The notes below the pieces were generated by a model. That model was not told the origin of the DNA. It was given only the letters and a program-made list of their open reading frames with translations, and did no database searches. Source: Pseudomonas fluorescens (GTDB lineage Bacteria > Pseudomonadota > Gammaproteobacteria > Pseudomonadales > Pseudomonadaceae). Taken from it: a DNA stretch of 64,000 bases. Every line of letters starts with the position of its first letter. Positions within the stretch are counted from its first letter, which is position 1. Location: assembly GCF_001307275.1 (NCBI RefSeq), contig NZ_CP012831.1, positions 6,316,501 through 6,380,500 on the forward strand, given 5' to 3'. Below, in pieces: positions 37,002 through 46,504 of this stretch. Both the position numbers and the translations under genes were made by a program.

Positions 37002-37096
37002 GTCAGATCGTCGTGGGCGAACGGTATTCATGCCTAGGCTTGATATTCCCCATTTGTTACGGCAAGTTGCGCGCTTCTAATTAAAAGGAGCAGCCG

Positions 37097-38599
37097 ATGT
37101 CCGGTTCGATGGCTCAAGCTTTCGCGCACAACTTTCTTGGGCATTCCCCGCGCTGGTACAAGGCGTGCATCATCACGTTCCTGATTCTCAATGCCTTGGT
37201 GCTGTGGACCCTCGGCCCGGTGGTCGCCGGCTGGATGCTGGTCGTGGAGTTCATCTTCACCCTCGCCATGGCCCTCAAATGCTACCCCCTGATGCCCGGT
37301 GGGCTGCTACTGGTCGAAGCCCTGCTGTTGGGCATGACCACCCCCAAGGCGCTGTACGATGAATTGCTGCACAACTTCCCGGTCATCCTGCTGCTGATGT
37401 TCATGGTGGCCGGAATCTACTTCATGAAGGACCTGCTGCTGTTCCTGTTCTCACGCCTGCTCCTGGGTGTGCGCTCCAAGGCACTGTTGGCCTTGATGTT
37501 CTGCTTTCTCTCGGCATTTCTGTCGGCATTCCTCGATGCCTTGACCGTCACGGCGGTGATCATCAGCGCCGCGGTGGGCTTTTATTCGGTGTACCACCGC
37601 GTGGCATCGGGCAACGATCCGCGCCAGGACAGCAGCGTCGATGAAGACCACGACCTGCCGTCGCTGCACCATGGCGACCTGGAACAGTTCCGGGCATTCC
37701 TGCGCAGCCTGCTGATGCATGGTGCCGTCGGCACGGCGCTGGGCGGTGTCTGCACCCTGGTGGGCGAACCGCAGAACCTGCTGATCGGCCATGAGATGGG
37801 CTGGCATTTCGCTGATTTCTTCGTGAAAGTCGCTCCAGTGTCGCTGCCAGTGCTGGTTGCCGGGCTGCTGACCTGCGTGGCGCTGGAGAAACTGCGCTGG
37901 TTCGGGTACGGCACGCTCCTGCCCCAAAACGTGCGCGCGGTACTGGCCGACTACGCCGAGCAGGACAATCGCGAACGCACCGCACGCCAGCGCGCAGCCC
38001 TGATCGTCCAGGGTCTTGCCGCGCTTATCCTGATCGTCTGCCTGGCCTTGCACATTGCCGAAGTCGGCCTGATCGGCTTGATGGTCATTGTCTTGATTAC
38101 CGCCTTCACCGGCATCACCGACGAGCATCGGCTGGGCAATGCGTTCAAGGACGCCATGCCGTTCACGTCGCTGCTGGTGGTGTTCTTTGCAGTGGTGGCG
38201 GTCATTCACGACCAGCAGTTGTTCACGCCGCTGATCCAGTGGGTCCTGGCCCTGCCCGCCGACCAGCAGCCCGGCATGCTGTTCATTGCCAACGGCCTGC
38301 TCTCGGCCATCAGCGACAACGTGTTCGTGGCGACCATCTACATCACCGAGGTCAAGCAGGCCTTCGTCTCCGGCCACATCAGCCGCGAACAGTTCGAGAC
38401 CCTGGCGGTGGCCATCAACACCGGCACCAACCTGCCGAGTGTCGCGACACCGAACGGCCAGGCTGCCTTCCTGTTCCTGCTGACCTCGGCGATTGCACCG
38501 CTGATTCGCCTGTCTTATGGCCGGATGGTCTGGATGGCCCTGCCCTACACCGTGGTGATGGGCGGTTTGGGCTGGTATGCGGTGACGTACTGGCTATAA
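37097..38599 (+). CDS. nhaB: Sodium/proton antiporter NhaB
   Basis: A 500-residue inner membrane protein of the NhaB family with about twelve membrane segments. Typical stretches include AFLSAFLDALTVTAVIIS, VCTLVGEPQNLLIG and NTGTNLPSVATPNGQAAFLF. It extrudes Na+ in exchange for protons and helps pH and salt homeostasis. AAGGAG lies 8 nt before the ATG. Monocistronic, followed by a REP pair. Confidence 0.96.
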   Translation: MSGSMAQAFAHNFLGHSPRWYKACIITFLILNALVLWTLGPVVAGWMLVVEFIFTLAMALKCYPLMPGGLLLVEALLLGMTTPKALYDELLHNFPVILLLMFMVAGIYFMKDLLLFLFSRLLLGVRSKALLALMFCFLSAFLSAFLDALTVTAVIISAAVGFYSVYHRVASGNDPRQDSSVDEDHDLPSLHHGDLEQFRAFLRSLLMHGAVGTALGGVCTLVGEPQNLLIGHEMGWHFADFFVKVAPVSLPVLVAGLLTCVALEKLRWFGYGTLLPQNVRAVLADYAEQDNRERTARQRAALIVQGLAALILIVCLALHIAEVGLIGLMVIVLITAFTGITDEHRLGNAFKDAMPFTSLLVVFFAVVAVIHDQQLFTPLIQWVLALPADQQPGMLFIANGLLSAISDNVFVATIYITEVKQAFVSGHISREQFETLAVAINTGTNLPSVATPNGQAAFLFLLTSAIAPLIRLSYGRMVWMALPYTVVMGGLGWYAVTYWL

Positions 38600-38603
38600 C
38601 CCT

Positions 38604-38690
38604 TGTGGGAGCGAGCTTGCTCGCGATGAGGTTTCAGCCAGCATTCATGCTGAATGACAGACCGCTATCGCGAGCAAGCTCGCTCCCACA
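38604..38690. repeat. REP palindrome pair (TGTGGGAGCGAGC type)
   Basis: Inverted REP copies lie between the convergent nhaB and HAD hydrolase genes. Confidence 0.9.
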
Positions 38691-38704
38691 AGAGGTCAGG
38701 CGGT

Positions 38705-39526
38705 CTATCGCGGCAGGATGTACCGCTCGATCGCCAGGGCTGCGCCGTCTTCGGTCACGGCGGCGGTCACTACATCCGCCTGGCGCCTGATCGCCTCCTC
38801 CGCCTGGCCCATGGCAATCGACAACCCCGCCCGGTGAAACATCGCCGGGTCGTTGCCACCGTCACCCATGGCCGCGGTCTGCTCCAGCGGCACGTCGAGG
38901 AAGGCGGCCAGGGTCGACAGCGCTTCCCCTTTGTTCGCCTTCATCGCCGTCACATCCAGGTAGATCGGTTGCGAACGTGACACCTGGGCCTGGCCCTTGA
39001 GCAGCGGATGCAGCCGAGCCTCCAGCTCCACCAGCAGGTCGGTGTTGGCGCTGGTGGCGACGATCTTGTCGATCCGCTCCAGGTAAGGCTCGAAACTCTC
39101 GACTTCGACCGGCGGGTAGCCCAGGCCACGCGTCTCCACCGGCACCATCGGCCCGTGGGCGTCGCGCACCAGCCAGTCGCCATCGGCGAATACCCAGACT
39201 TCGATGCCCGGCTGATCGGCGTACAGCGCCAGGGTGGCCAGTGCAGCCTCCGGCGGCAGGTAGTGGACAGCGAGGAAACTGCCGTCGGGATGAACCAGCG
39301 TGCCGCCATTGAACGCCGCCGTGGGCAGGTCGACGCCCAGGGCCTCGATCTGCTGCAGCATGGCCCGCGGCGGCCGACCGGTGGCGAGGCTGAACAGCAC
39401 ACCGGCTTCACGCAATGCGCGAACCGCGGCGATGGTGCGCTGGTTGAGACTGTGATCAGGCAGCAGCAGTGTGCCGTCCATGTCGCTGAGTAAAAACCGG
39501 ATGGGGTGCTTCACCAGATCACTCAT
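38705..39526 (-). CDS. HAD-superfamily Cof-type phosphatase
   Basis: A 273-residue HAD IIB phosphatase. Motif I is LLSDMDGTLL near residue 12, motif II SLATGRPP near 44 and motif IV MGDGGNDPAMF near 221, with the C2-type cap between. The start overlaps the zwf stop by 4 bases, so it is the third gene of a gnd-zwf operon. It could dephosphorylate a sugar phosphate or phosphoglycolactone-like by-product of this pathway; the substrate is inferred only from context. Confidence 0.88.
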   Translation of the reverse strand: MSDLVKHPIRFLLSDMDGTLLLPDHSLNQRTIAAVRALREAGVLFSLATGRPPRAMLQQIEALGVDLPTAAFNGGTLVHPDGSFLAVHYLPPEAALATLALYADQPGIEVWVFADGDWLVRDAHGPMVPVETRGLGYPPVEVESFEPYLERIDKIVATSANTDLLVELEARLHPLLKGQAQVSRSQPIYLDVTAMKANKGEALSTLAAFLDVPLEQTAAMGDGGNDPAMFHRAGLSIAMGQAEEAIRRQADVVTAAVTEDGAALAIERYILPR

Positions 39527-41043
39527 CCGAGGCCGTGCCAGACGCGATTGTCGCGGGTCAGCAAGTCGTCGGCGGCCGCCGGGCCATCTTCACCGGCCTT
39601 GTAGGGCTGGACCGTTGCGTCCTGCCGCCAGGCGTCGAGGAACGGCTGCACGGCGCGCCAGCCGTTTTCGATGTTGTCGGCGCGCTGGAACAGCGTCTGG
39701 TCACCGGTCAGGCAATCGTAGATCAGGGTTTCGTAACCCGTGGACGGCTGCATTTCGAAGAAGTCCTTATAGGCAAAGCCCAATTCGATATTGGCCATGT
39801 CGAGCGCCGGCCCCGGCCGCTTGGCCAGCAGGTCGAACCACATGCCTTCATTGGGCTGAATCTGGATTCTCAGGTACGTGGGTTGCAATTCGTCGACTTC
39901 AGTGTCGCGAAACTGCGCGTAAGGCGCCGGTTTGAAGCAGATGACGATCTCCGTGTCTCGCACGCTCATGCGCTTGCCGGTGCGCAGGTAGAACGGTACG
40001 CCCACCCAACGCCAGTTATCGATCATGACCTTGAGGGCCACGTACGTCTCGGTGTTGCTGTCGGCGGCGACGTTGGCTTCCTGGCGATAACCGGTCACTG
40101 CCTTGCCAGCGACTTCACCGGCGGTGTACTGGCCGCGGATCGAGTTGGCGCGGGCCTGTTCCACCGACCAGGGCCGGATCGCCCCGACGACCTTGGCCTT
40201 TTCCCCACGCACGGCGTCGGCCCCAAACGCCGCTGGCGGCTCCATGGCCACCATCGCCAGCAGTTGGAACAGGTGGTTGGGCACCATGTCCCGCAGGGCG
40301 CCGGTGTGTTCATAAAAACTGCCACGGGTTTCCACACCGACGGTTTCGGCGGCGGTGATTTGTACGTGGTCGATGTAGTGGTTGTTCCAGAACGCCTCGA
40401 ACAGGCTGTTGGAAAAACGACTGACCAGAATGTTCTGCACCGTCTCCTTACCCAGGTAATGGTCGATGCGATAGATCTGTTTCTCGCTCATGACCTTGAG
40501 CAGGCAGGCGTTCAGCGCTTCGGCGGTTTGCAGGTCGGAACCGAACGGTTTTTCGATCACCACCCGCCGGAAAGCCCCCTCCTGCTCCTGAAGCAGCCCG
40601 GCCGCACCGAGGCGGCTGACCACTTCACTGAAAAAGCGCGGCGCGGTCGCCAGGTAGAAGACCGCGTTGCCGGTGCCGCTGGCAGCGATTTTCGCCGCCA
40701 GCGCCTGGTAGGTGTCGTCATCGAGGAAGTCACCCTGGACATAGCTGATGCCCTGGGCCAGCTTGGCCCACAGCGCCGGGTCGAGCACGCGGTCGGCATC
40801 ACCGCCCTTGCTCGCCGCTTCGTTACGGATGAAATCTTCGAGTTTCTTGGCAAAATCCACATCGCTGATGGCGTTGTGGTCAACCCCGACGATACGCAGC
40901 CCATCGTCCAGCAGACCGTCGCGACTGAGGTGGTAAAGCGCCGGCATGAGCAGGCGCTTGACCAGATCGCCATGGGCGCCGAACAGGAACAACGTGGTCG
41001 GCGGCGCGGGTTCTGCCTTGGATTTGCTGGCGATCGAGGTCAT
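39523..41043 (-). CDS. zwf: Glucose-6-phosphate 1-dehydrogenase
   Basis: A 506-residue enzyme that oxidises glucose-6-phosphate to 6-phosphogluconolactone with NAD(P)+. The nucleotide loop is LFGAHGDLVKRLL near residue 20 and the active-site peptide RIDHYLGKETVQN is complete. ATGA overlaps on both sides bind it to gnd upstream and the HAD gene downstream. The pairing with gnd rather than with edd/pgl/eda suggests the oxidative pentose phosphate route rather than Entner-Doudoroff flux. Confidence 0.95.
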   Translation of the reverse strand: MTSIASKSKAEPAPPTTLFLFGAHGDLVKRLLMPALYHLSRDGLLDDGLRIVGVDHNAISDVDFAKKLEDFIRNEAASKGGDADRVLDPALWAKLAQGISYVQGDFLDDDTYQALAAKIAASGTGNAVFYLATAPRFFSEVVSRLGAAGLLQEQEGAFRRVVIEKPFGSDLQTAEALNACLLKVMSEKQIYRIDHYLGKETVQNILVSRFSNSLFEAFWNNHYIDHVQITAAETVGVETRGSFYEHTGALRDMVPNHLFQLLAMVAMEPPAAFGADAVRGEKAKVVGAIRPWSVEQARANSIRGQYTAGEVAGKAVTGYRQEANVAADSNTETYVALKVMIDNWRWVGVPFYLRTGKRMSVRDTEIVICFKPAPYAQFRDTEVDELQPTYLRIQIQPNEGMWFDLLAKRPGPALDMANIELGFAYKDFFEMQPSTGYETLIYDCLTGDQTLFQRADNIENGWRAVQPFLDAWRQDATVQPYKAGEDGPAAADDLLTRDNRVWHGLG

Positions 41044-42020
41044 TTCTTCGGCGTCTCCACGTGGCCGCCAAAGCCGAAGCGCATGGCCGAGAGCATTTTG
41101 TCGCCGTAGGTACTTTGCTGGCGCGAGCGGAAGCGGGCGAACAGCGAGCTGGACAGGACCGGAACCGGCACGGCTTGCTCAATGGCGGCCTCGATGGTCC
41201 AGCGCCCTTCCCCACTGTCGGCGACTTCACCGGAAAAGCCGTCCAGTTTCGGATCGCTGGCCAACGCGTCGGCGGTCAAGTCCAGCAACCAGGACGACAC
41301 CACGCTGCCGCGACGCCAGACTTCGGCGATATCGGCCACGTTCAGGTCGAAACGCTGCTCCGCTGGCAGGCTTTCGCTGGATTTGGTCTTGAGGATGTCG
41401 AAGCCCTCGGCGAAGGCCTGCATCATGCCGTATTCAATGCCGTTGTGGATCATCTTCACGAAATGCCCCGAACCCGCCGGGCCCGCGTGGATATAGCCAC
41501 GCTCGGCACGGTCATCGTCGGATTTGCGGTCACGGGTGCGCGGGATGTCGCCCATGCCCGGCGCCAGGCTGTCGAACAGCGGGTCCAGGCGCTTCACCAC
41601 CTCGGCCTCGCCGCCAATCATCATGCAGTAACCGCGCTCCAGGCCCCAGACACCACCGGAGGTGCCGACATCGATGTAGCTCAGGCCTTTTTCCGACAGG
41701 GCCTGGGCGCGACGGATGTCGTCCTTGTAATACGTGTTACCGCCATCAATGATCACGTCGCCCGGCTCGAGCAGTTCGCTGAGGACGTTGATGGTGTCTT
41801 CGGTGGGTGCTCCGGCCGGCAGCATGACCCAGACCGCCCGTGGCTTTTCCAGACCGGCGACCAGCGCCTGCAGGTCCGCGACGCCCGTGGCGCCTTCCTG
41901 GCGCAGGTTTTCGACAAAAGCGGCATTGCGGTCATAGACGACGGTGGCGTGCCCATTGAGCATCAGGCGCCGCGCAATATTGCCGCCCATGCGGCCCAGT
42001 CCAATGATCCCGAGTTGCAT
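41040..42020 (-). CDS. gnd: 6-phosphogluconate dehydrogenase, short decarboxylating form
   Basis: A 326-residue enzyme of the short Gnd class. The dinucleotide motif is LGIIGLGRMGGNIARRL at the N terminus, and the substrate motif DVGTSGGVWGLERGYCMMIGG and the catalytic GSGHFVKMIHNGIEYG are present. It converts 6-phosphogluconate to ribulose-5-phosphate and CO2. The length is well below the 468 residues of the E. coli type but normal for this subfamily. It is the first gene of gnd-zwf-HAD. Confidence 0.95.
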   Translation of the reverse strand: MQLGIIGLGRMGGNIARRLMLNGHATVVYDRNAAFVENLRQEGATGVADLQALVAGLEKPRAVWVMLPAGAPTEDTINVLSELLEPGDVIIDGGNTYYKDDIRRAQALSEKGLSYIDVGTSGGVWGLERGYCMMIGGEAEVVKRLDPLFDSLAPGMGDIPRTRDRKSDDDRAERGYIHAGPAGSGHFVKMIHNGIEYGMMQAFAEGFDILKTKSSESLPAEQRFDLNVADIAEVWRRGSVVSSWLLDLTADALASDPKLDGFSGEVADSGEGRWTIEAAIEQAVPVPVLSSSLFARFRSRQQSTYGDKMLSAMRFGFGGHVETPKK

Positions 42021-42072
42021 GTGCTGATGCTCCCTACTACAAATAAAGGTGTGTCAAAGATTTAACACTATC

Positions 42073-42090
42073 GACTAATGGAGGTTAGTC
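42073..42090. promoter_or_regulatory. Palindrome upstream of gnd
   Basis: GACTAA-TGGAGG-TTAGTC is a perfect 6+6 inverted repeat about 53 bp before the gnd start, well placed for an operator of the gnd-zwf-HAD operon. The regulator is unknown. Confidence 0.45.
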
Positions 42091-42294
42091 CAGAGCATTG
42101 CTGCATAGTTTCCGGGTAATTCGAGCGACCACAAGGGATAACGTTCAAGATCCGGCCGAAGACACAACGACCATGAAAAATAAAAAAGTTCCAATCACAA
42201 GCAAAAGAAATCAGAATCGGCGCCGATAGTAGAGGTGTCGACCAAATCATGGCGACATCTCTATAGTTGATGTACGCCATTTGCGAGGTGAGCA

Positions 42295-42468
42295 ATGGGC
42301 CCTGTCGTTACCGCACGTCCTCCCCAAACCCTTTATGTGACCATTCGTCGCGATGAATTGCGCCTACTCAAGGAAGAACGCGATCTGCTGCTCGATGAAG
42401 TGACGCAGTTGCGCATGCAGCTGCAGCACGCACAGCTGTCCCACCAGAGCCAGTCCCTGGCTCGGTAA
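42295..42468 (+). CDS. 57-residue coiled-coil protein, unknown
   Basis: A short frame from ATG 42295 to TAA 42468 with GAGGTGAG just upstream. It starts MGPVVTARPPQTLYVTIRR, and the second half is a charged amphipathic helix (ELRLLKEERDLLLDEVTQLR) that could form a coiled coil. It stands alone between gnd and a REP pair. Codon choice, SD and helix pattern support a real gene; the function is unknown. Confidence 0.6.
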   Translation: MGPVVTARPPQTLYVTIRRDELRLLKEERDLLLDEVTQLRMQLQHAQLSHQSQSLAR

Positions 42469-42562
42469 CCGCTCCAGAGGCACAGTCGAAGAAGTGACGC
42501 TGGTCAAACAGGGTCACTTCCATGCAAGTCCTGCCGTGCCCACTTGAGGCGAGAATTTTATC

Positions 42563-42651
42563 TGTGGGAGCAAGGCTTGCCCGCGATGAACGATAACGCG
42601 GTTCAGCTGTTCGACCGCGGCGCGGCTATCGCGGGCAAGCCTTGCTCCCAC
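42563..42651. repeat. REP palindrome pair (TGTGGGAGCAAGGC type)
   Basis: Inverted copies of TGTGGGAGCAAGGCTTGCCC. This is a different REP subfamily from the GCGAGCTTGCTCG copies and nearly identical to the pair at 46398. It occupies part of the 370-bp space before cptA; I see nothing definite in the rest. Confidence 0.88.
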
Positions 42652-42838
42652 GGGTCCCGCCCCTAGAGCCCCCCCTTGCCACAGGTGCATTCGCACCTCA
42701 CGTGCATTTTGTATCCGAAAAACTCACAAAGTTTTCACAACCGGCTCGTAATACTCCCCGCCTTTAGGGTTGCTCGACGCAGGCCTGCAGTCACCAATCC
42801 GGTGCCGGCAGCTTCGTCGATAAAGGCTGGAGCGCTTG

Positions 42839-44578
42839 ATGAGCTTGTTCAAACGCAGCAAAACGACTGCGAAAGGTTTCGACTGGGCCGGACTCGGCTG
42901 GCTGTTTCTGTTCTTCTGGTATTTCTCGGGCATCACCCAACTGCTCATCCTGCTGAGCGACACCTCCGGTTTCACCGGCTTTCGCCAAGCGTTCGTGATG
43001 AGTGCGGTGTGGCTGGCGCCCATGTTGCTCTTCCCCGCCCGTACACGCGTGCTCGCGGCATTGATCGGCGTGGTGCTGTGGGCTTGCTCCATGGCCAGCC
43101 TGGGCTACTTCTTCATTTACCAGCAGGAATTTTCCCAGAGCGTCATTTTCATCATGTTCGAATCGAACGTGTCTGAAGCCGGCGAGTACCTGACCCAGTA
43201 TTTTGCCTGGTGGATGGTGGCGGCGTTCCTGGCCCACACCGCGGTTGGCTATTGGCTCTGGACCCGTCTGCGTCCGGTGTACCTGCCTCGGGGCCAGGCC
43301 ATGGTCGCCGCAGCCGTCATCGTGCTCGCCGTGGCCGGTTATCCGCTGGTCAAGCAAACCCTGCGCACCGGCAGTTTCGCCGGTGGCCTGGAGAAGTTCG
43401 AAGATCGCATCGAGCCAGCCGTGCCATGGCAGATGCTGGTGGCCTATCGTCGCTACGGTGAACAGCTGGAAAACATGCAAGGCATGCTCCACAGCGCCAG
43501 CAAGATTGCACCCCTGAGCAATCTCAAGGATGCCACCGCAGAACAGCCAGCCACCCTGGTGCTGGTGATCGGCGAATCCACCAACCGCCAGCGCATGAGC
43601 CTGTACGGTTACCCGCGGGAAACCACGCCGGAGCTGGACAAGCTCAAGGACCAGCTTTCGGTGTTCGACAATGTCATCACCCCGCGCCCCTACACCATCG
43701 AAGCGCTGCAGCAGGTGCTGACGTTCGCCGACGAGGAGAGTCCAGACCTGTACCTGAGCACACCATCGTTGGTCAGCATGATGAAGCAGGCCGGCTACAA
43801 GACCTTCTGGATCACCAACCAGCAGACCATGACCAAGCGCAACACCATGCTCACGACCTTTTCCCAACAGGCCGACGAACAGGTGTACCTGAACAACAAC
43901 CGCAACCAGAATGCCGCACAGTACGATGGCGACGTGATCGAGCCATTCAACAAGGCCTTGGCCGACAGCGCCCCGCGCAAGCTGATCGTGGTGCACCTGC
44001 TCGGCACCCACATGAGCTATCAGTACCGGTATCCGCCGACGTTCAACAAATTCACTGACCGCCAGGGCGTACCGGCGGGCCTGCGTGATGACCAGGTCCC
44101 GACCTACAACAGCTACGATAACGCGGTGCTGTACAACGACTTCGTGGTGTCCAGCCTGATCAAGGATTACGCCAAGACTGATCCCAACGGCTTCCTGCTG
44201 TACCTCTCGGACCACGGCGAAGACGTGTTCGACTCGCCGGGTCACGGTACGTTGGGCCGTAACGAAGGCAAACCGACCGCACCGATGTACACCATTCCTT
44301 TCATGGCCTGGGCTTCGCCCAAGTGGCGCGAAAACCATGACTGGAACTTTGCCGGCGACCTGTCACGCCCCTACAGCAGTTCACACCTGATCCACACCTG
44401 GGCGGACCTGGCCGGCTTGAGTTTTGACGAATTGGATCGTAGCAAGAGCCTGGTCAGCGATGACTTCAAGGCCCGTCCACTGCTGATCGGCAACCCGTAT
44501 CAAACCCCACGCAAGGCCCTGATCGACTTCAGCCTGATGCAGCCCAAGGCGCCCTTGGCCGAAGTCGTGCAAAAATAA
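42839..44578 (+). CDS. cptA: Phosphoethanolamine transferase, CptA-like
   Basis: A 579-residue inner membrane enzyme with five hydrophobic segments in the first 170 residues and a periplasmic sulfatase-fold catalytic domain after about 235. The nucleophile threonine is in VIGESTNRQRMSLYGYP (Thr248), and the metal site includes YLSDHGEDVFDSPGHG. The family transfers phosphoethanolamine to LPS core heptose or lipid A, lowering negative charge. I chose ATG 42839, with GGAG 7 nt upstream. An EptA-type target is the alternative. Confidence 0.88.
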   Translation: MSLFKRSKTTAKGFDWAGLGWLFLFFWYFSGITQLLILLSDTSGFTGFRQAFVMSAVWLAPMLLFPARTRVLAALIGVVLWACSMASLGYFFIYQQEFSQSVIFIMFESNVSEAGEYLTQYFAWWMVAAFLAHTAVGYWLWTRLRPVYLPRGQAMVAAAVIVLAVAGYPLVKQTLRTGSFAGGLEKFEDRIEPAVPWQMLVAYRRYGEQLENMQGMLHSASKIAPLSNLKDATAEQPATLVLVIGESTNRQRMSLYGYPRETTPELDKLKDQLSVFDNVITPRPYTIEALQQVLTFADEESPDLYLSTPSLVSMMKQAGYKTFWITNQQTMTKRNTMLTTFSQQADEQVYLNNNRNQNAAQYDGDVIEPFNKALADSAPRKLIVVHLLGTHMSYQYRYPPTFNKFTDRQGVPAGLRDDQVPTYNSYDNAVLYNDFVVSSLIKDYAKTDPNGFLLYLSDHGEDVFDSPGHGTLGRNEGKPTAPMYTIPFMAWASPKWRENHDWNFAGDLSRPYSSSHLIHTWADLAGLSFDELDRSKSLVSDDFKARPLLIGNPYQTPRKALIDFSLMQPKAPLAEVVQK

Positions 44579-44602
44579 TCGAAACCGATTGGATGCCCGC
44601 TT

Positions 44603-45097
44603 TTACAGGGGCTTGATCCAGAACTGCATAGGTCCGTGGGCGGGGTCGAACATGCCGGGGGCAAAGCCGAACTTGGCGTAGCTGCCCTGTGCCACGGCAT
44701 TTTCCTGGAGCACTTCCAGGGTAATCTTGCAGCAACCGCGCTGGCGGGAAATATCCTCGACCTTCTGCAGCATCTTCTGGCTCAACCCGAGGCCGCGAAA
44801 CTCCGGCATGACCACCACGTCGTGGATGTTCACCAACGGTCGGCAGGCAAAGGTTGAAAAACCTTCGAAACAATTGACCAGCCCCGCTGGCTCGCCGTTG
44901 ACGAAAGCCAGCACGCTGAAGGCATGAGGACGCTTGGCCAGTTCCTCGGGCAAGTGCAGCAGGACCTCGGCCGGCAACGGATGTCCCCCGCCCATCGGGT
45001 CCTGCGCATAGCCGTTGAGCACATGACAGATCGCTTCGGCGTGGACCGGGTTGGTGTAGCTGGCTTGCAGAACAAGAATGTCCTTGGCTTCTTCCAT
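44603..45097 (-). CDS. GNAT-family N-acetyltransferase
   Basis: A 164-residue acetyltransferase. The acetyl-CoA loop region is VVMPEFRGLGLSQKMLQKVE, followed by the C-terminal GSYAKFGFAPG. Start choice is uncertain: ATG 45097 gives the usual N terminus, but a GTG five codons upstream is possible. The acceptor substrate is unknown. It lies 57 bp from zapE on the same strand. Confidence 0.82.
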   Translation of the reverse strand: MEEAKDILVLQASYTNPVHAEAICHVLNGYAQDPMGGGHPLPAEVLLHLPEELAKRPHAFSVLAFVNGEPAGLVNCFEGFSTFACRPLVNIHDVVVMPEFRGLGLSQKMLQKVEDISRQRGCCKITLEVLQENAVAQGSYAKFGFAPGMFDPAHGPMQFWIKPL

Positions 45098-45154
45098 GAC
45101 CTTCCATCTCACTTCGGTAGTACCGGCGGCTCGATGCCGTCGGCGGGATACAGG

Positions 45155-46276
45155 TCAGGCTGGCTGACCAAAACGTTGCATTTGCATTTCCTGGAGGCGA
45201 CTGAGCGTACGGCGAAACGGGAATTGCAGATAGCCCTCGGTGTACAACTCATCCATCGGCACCGCAGCCGAAAGGCACAACGGTACCTTGCGGTCGTAGC
45301 ATTCATCGACCAGGGCGATGAACCGTCGCACGCCGTCGTCGTGGACCGACAACTGCGGCAACTCACGGTCACCGGCCACGACCCGCTCAACGCCGTCCTC
45401 GGTGCCACGGGCAATGCGCCCCTCGCGCTGTTCGGCGCTCAGGCAGGGCACATCACTGAGCAGAATGACGCTGAAGCGGTCGCACAGCGCCATGAAATCC
45501 AACGCCGAGAACGGTTGCTCGCACAGGTCGGCGTAACGACTCCAGAGCACCGTATCGCTGGCCTGGACCGGTTCAAGCAGGCGATGGCCCACGTCAATCG
45601 GCGCGCGGCTCGACGCCTGCCCTGTGGTCAACAGGCTGAAGACATCGCCCAGCGGATCGGGCTGCCCGGGATCGCGCAGCCAATAACGCTGCTGCAATTG
45701 GCCTGGGTGCTGGCGATGGTCTTGCCAGCCGTTCACCGGCACGATCTGCATGTGCTGCTTGATCGCGGTGATGGTCGGCAGGAAACGCTCACGGTTGTGG
45801 CCGTTGGCATAGAGTTCTTCCGGCGGCAGGTTGGAGGTGCTCACCATCACCATGCCCAGCTCGAACATCACCTGGAACAAGCGCCCGAGGATGATCGCGT
45901 CACCAATGTCGTTGACGAACAGCTCGTCGAAACACAGCACCCGTACTTCTGCGCTCAACTCCCGGGCCAGGGCTTGCAAAGGATCCGGCGTGCCGGTGAG
46001 CTGGAACGAGCGCTGGTGCACCCACGCCATGAAATGATGGAAGTGCTGGCGGCGGGCCGGCACCTTGAGGCTTTCATAAAAGCGGTCCATCAGCCAGGTC
46101 TTGCCACGTCCCACCGGGCCCCAGAGATAGACGCCCTTGATCGACTTGCGCCCTTCGTGCAACGCCTGGTGGCATTGCTCCAGCGCCATGATGGCCAATT
46201 CCTGGGCCTCGTCCTGGACGAAGCCGTGGTGTTCGATGGCATGCTGCCAGGCAGTCAAGGGGGAGTCGAAAGTCAT
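45155..46276 (-). CDS. zapE: Cell division ATPase ZapE (AFG1-like)
   Basis: A 373-residue AAA ATPase of the AFG1/ZapE family. Walker A is GPVGRGKT at 53-60 and Walker B VLCFDELFV near 130; STSNLPPEELYANG is typical of the family. In E. coli ZapE acts on the FtsZ ring under stress. ATG 46276 gives the normal family start; the longer open frame runs through a REP element and is not coding. A second ZapE-like gene may exist elsewhere in the genome. Confidence 0.9.
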   Translation of the reverse strand: MTFDSPLTAWQHAIEHHGFVQDEAQELAIMALEQCHQALHEGRKSIKGVYLWGPVGRGKTWLMDRFYESLKVPARRQHFHHFMAWVHQRSFQLTGTPDPLQALARELSAEVRVLCFDELFVNDIGDAIILGRLFQVMFELGMVMVSTSNLPPEELYANGHNRERFLPTITAIKQHMQIVPVNGWQDHRQHPGQLQQRYWLRDPGQPDPLGDVFSLLTTGQASSRAPIDVGHRLLEPVQASDTVLWSRYADLCEQPFSALDFMALCDRFSVILLSDVPCLSAEQREGRIARGTEDGVERVVAGDRELPQLSVHDDGVRRFIALVDECYDRKVPLCLSAAVPMDELYTEGYLQFPFRRTLSRLQEMQMQRFGQPA

Positions 46277-46397
46277 ACGGCCCGGGTCCGGAAAACGAAG
46301 GTGGGGAGTATGCCATGACGGGCGATTGCAGGAACCCTGCACAGAGCCGTGACGAAGGGGTTTATCTGTGGGAGCAAGGTCTTGTGGAAGCATGCCC

Positions 46398-46487
46398 TGT
46401 GGGAGCAAGGCTTGCCCGCGATGAACGATAACGCGGTTTGGCTGTTGGACCGCGGCGCGACTATCGCGGGCAAGCCTTGCTCCCACA
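46398..46487. repeat. REP palindrome pair (TGTGGGAGCAAGGC type)
   Basis: Inverted copies nearly identical to the pair at 42563, including the conserved spacer CCGCGGCGCG. A degenerate partial copy lies just upstream at about 46366. Confidence 0.88.
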
Positions 46488-46504
46488 GACCTGGGTACGG
46501 AACT

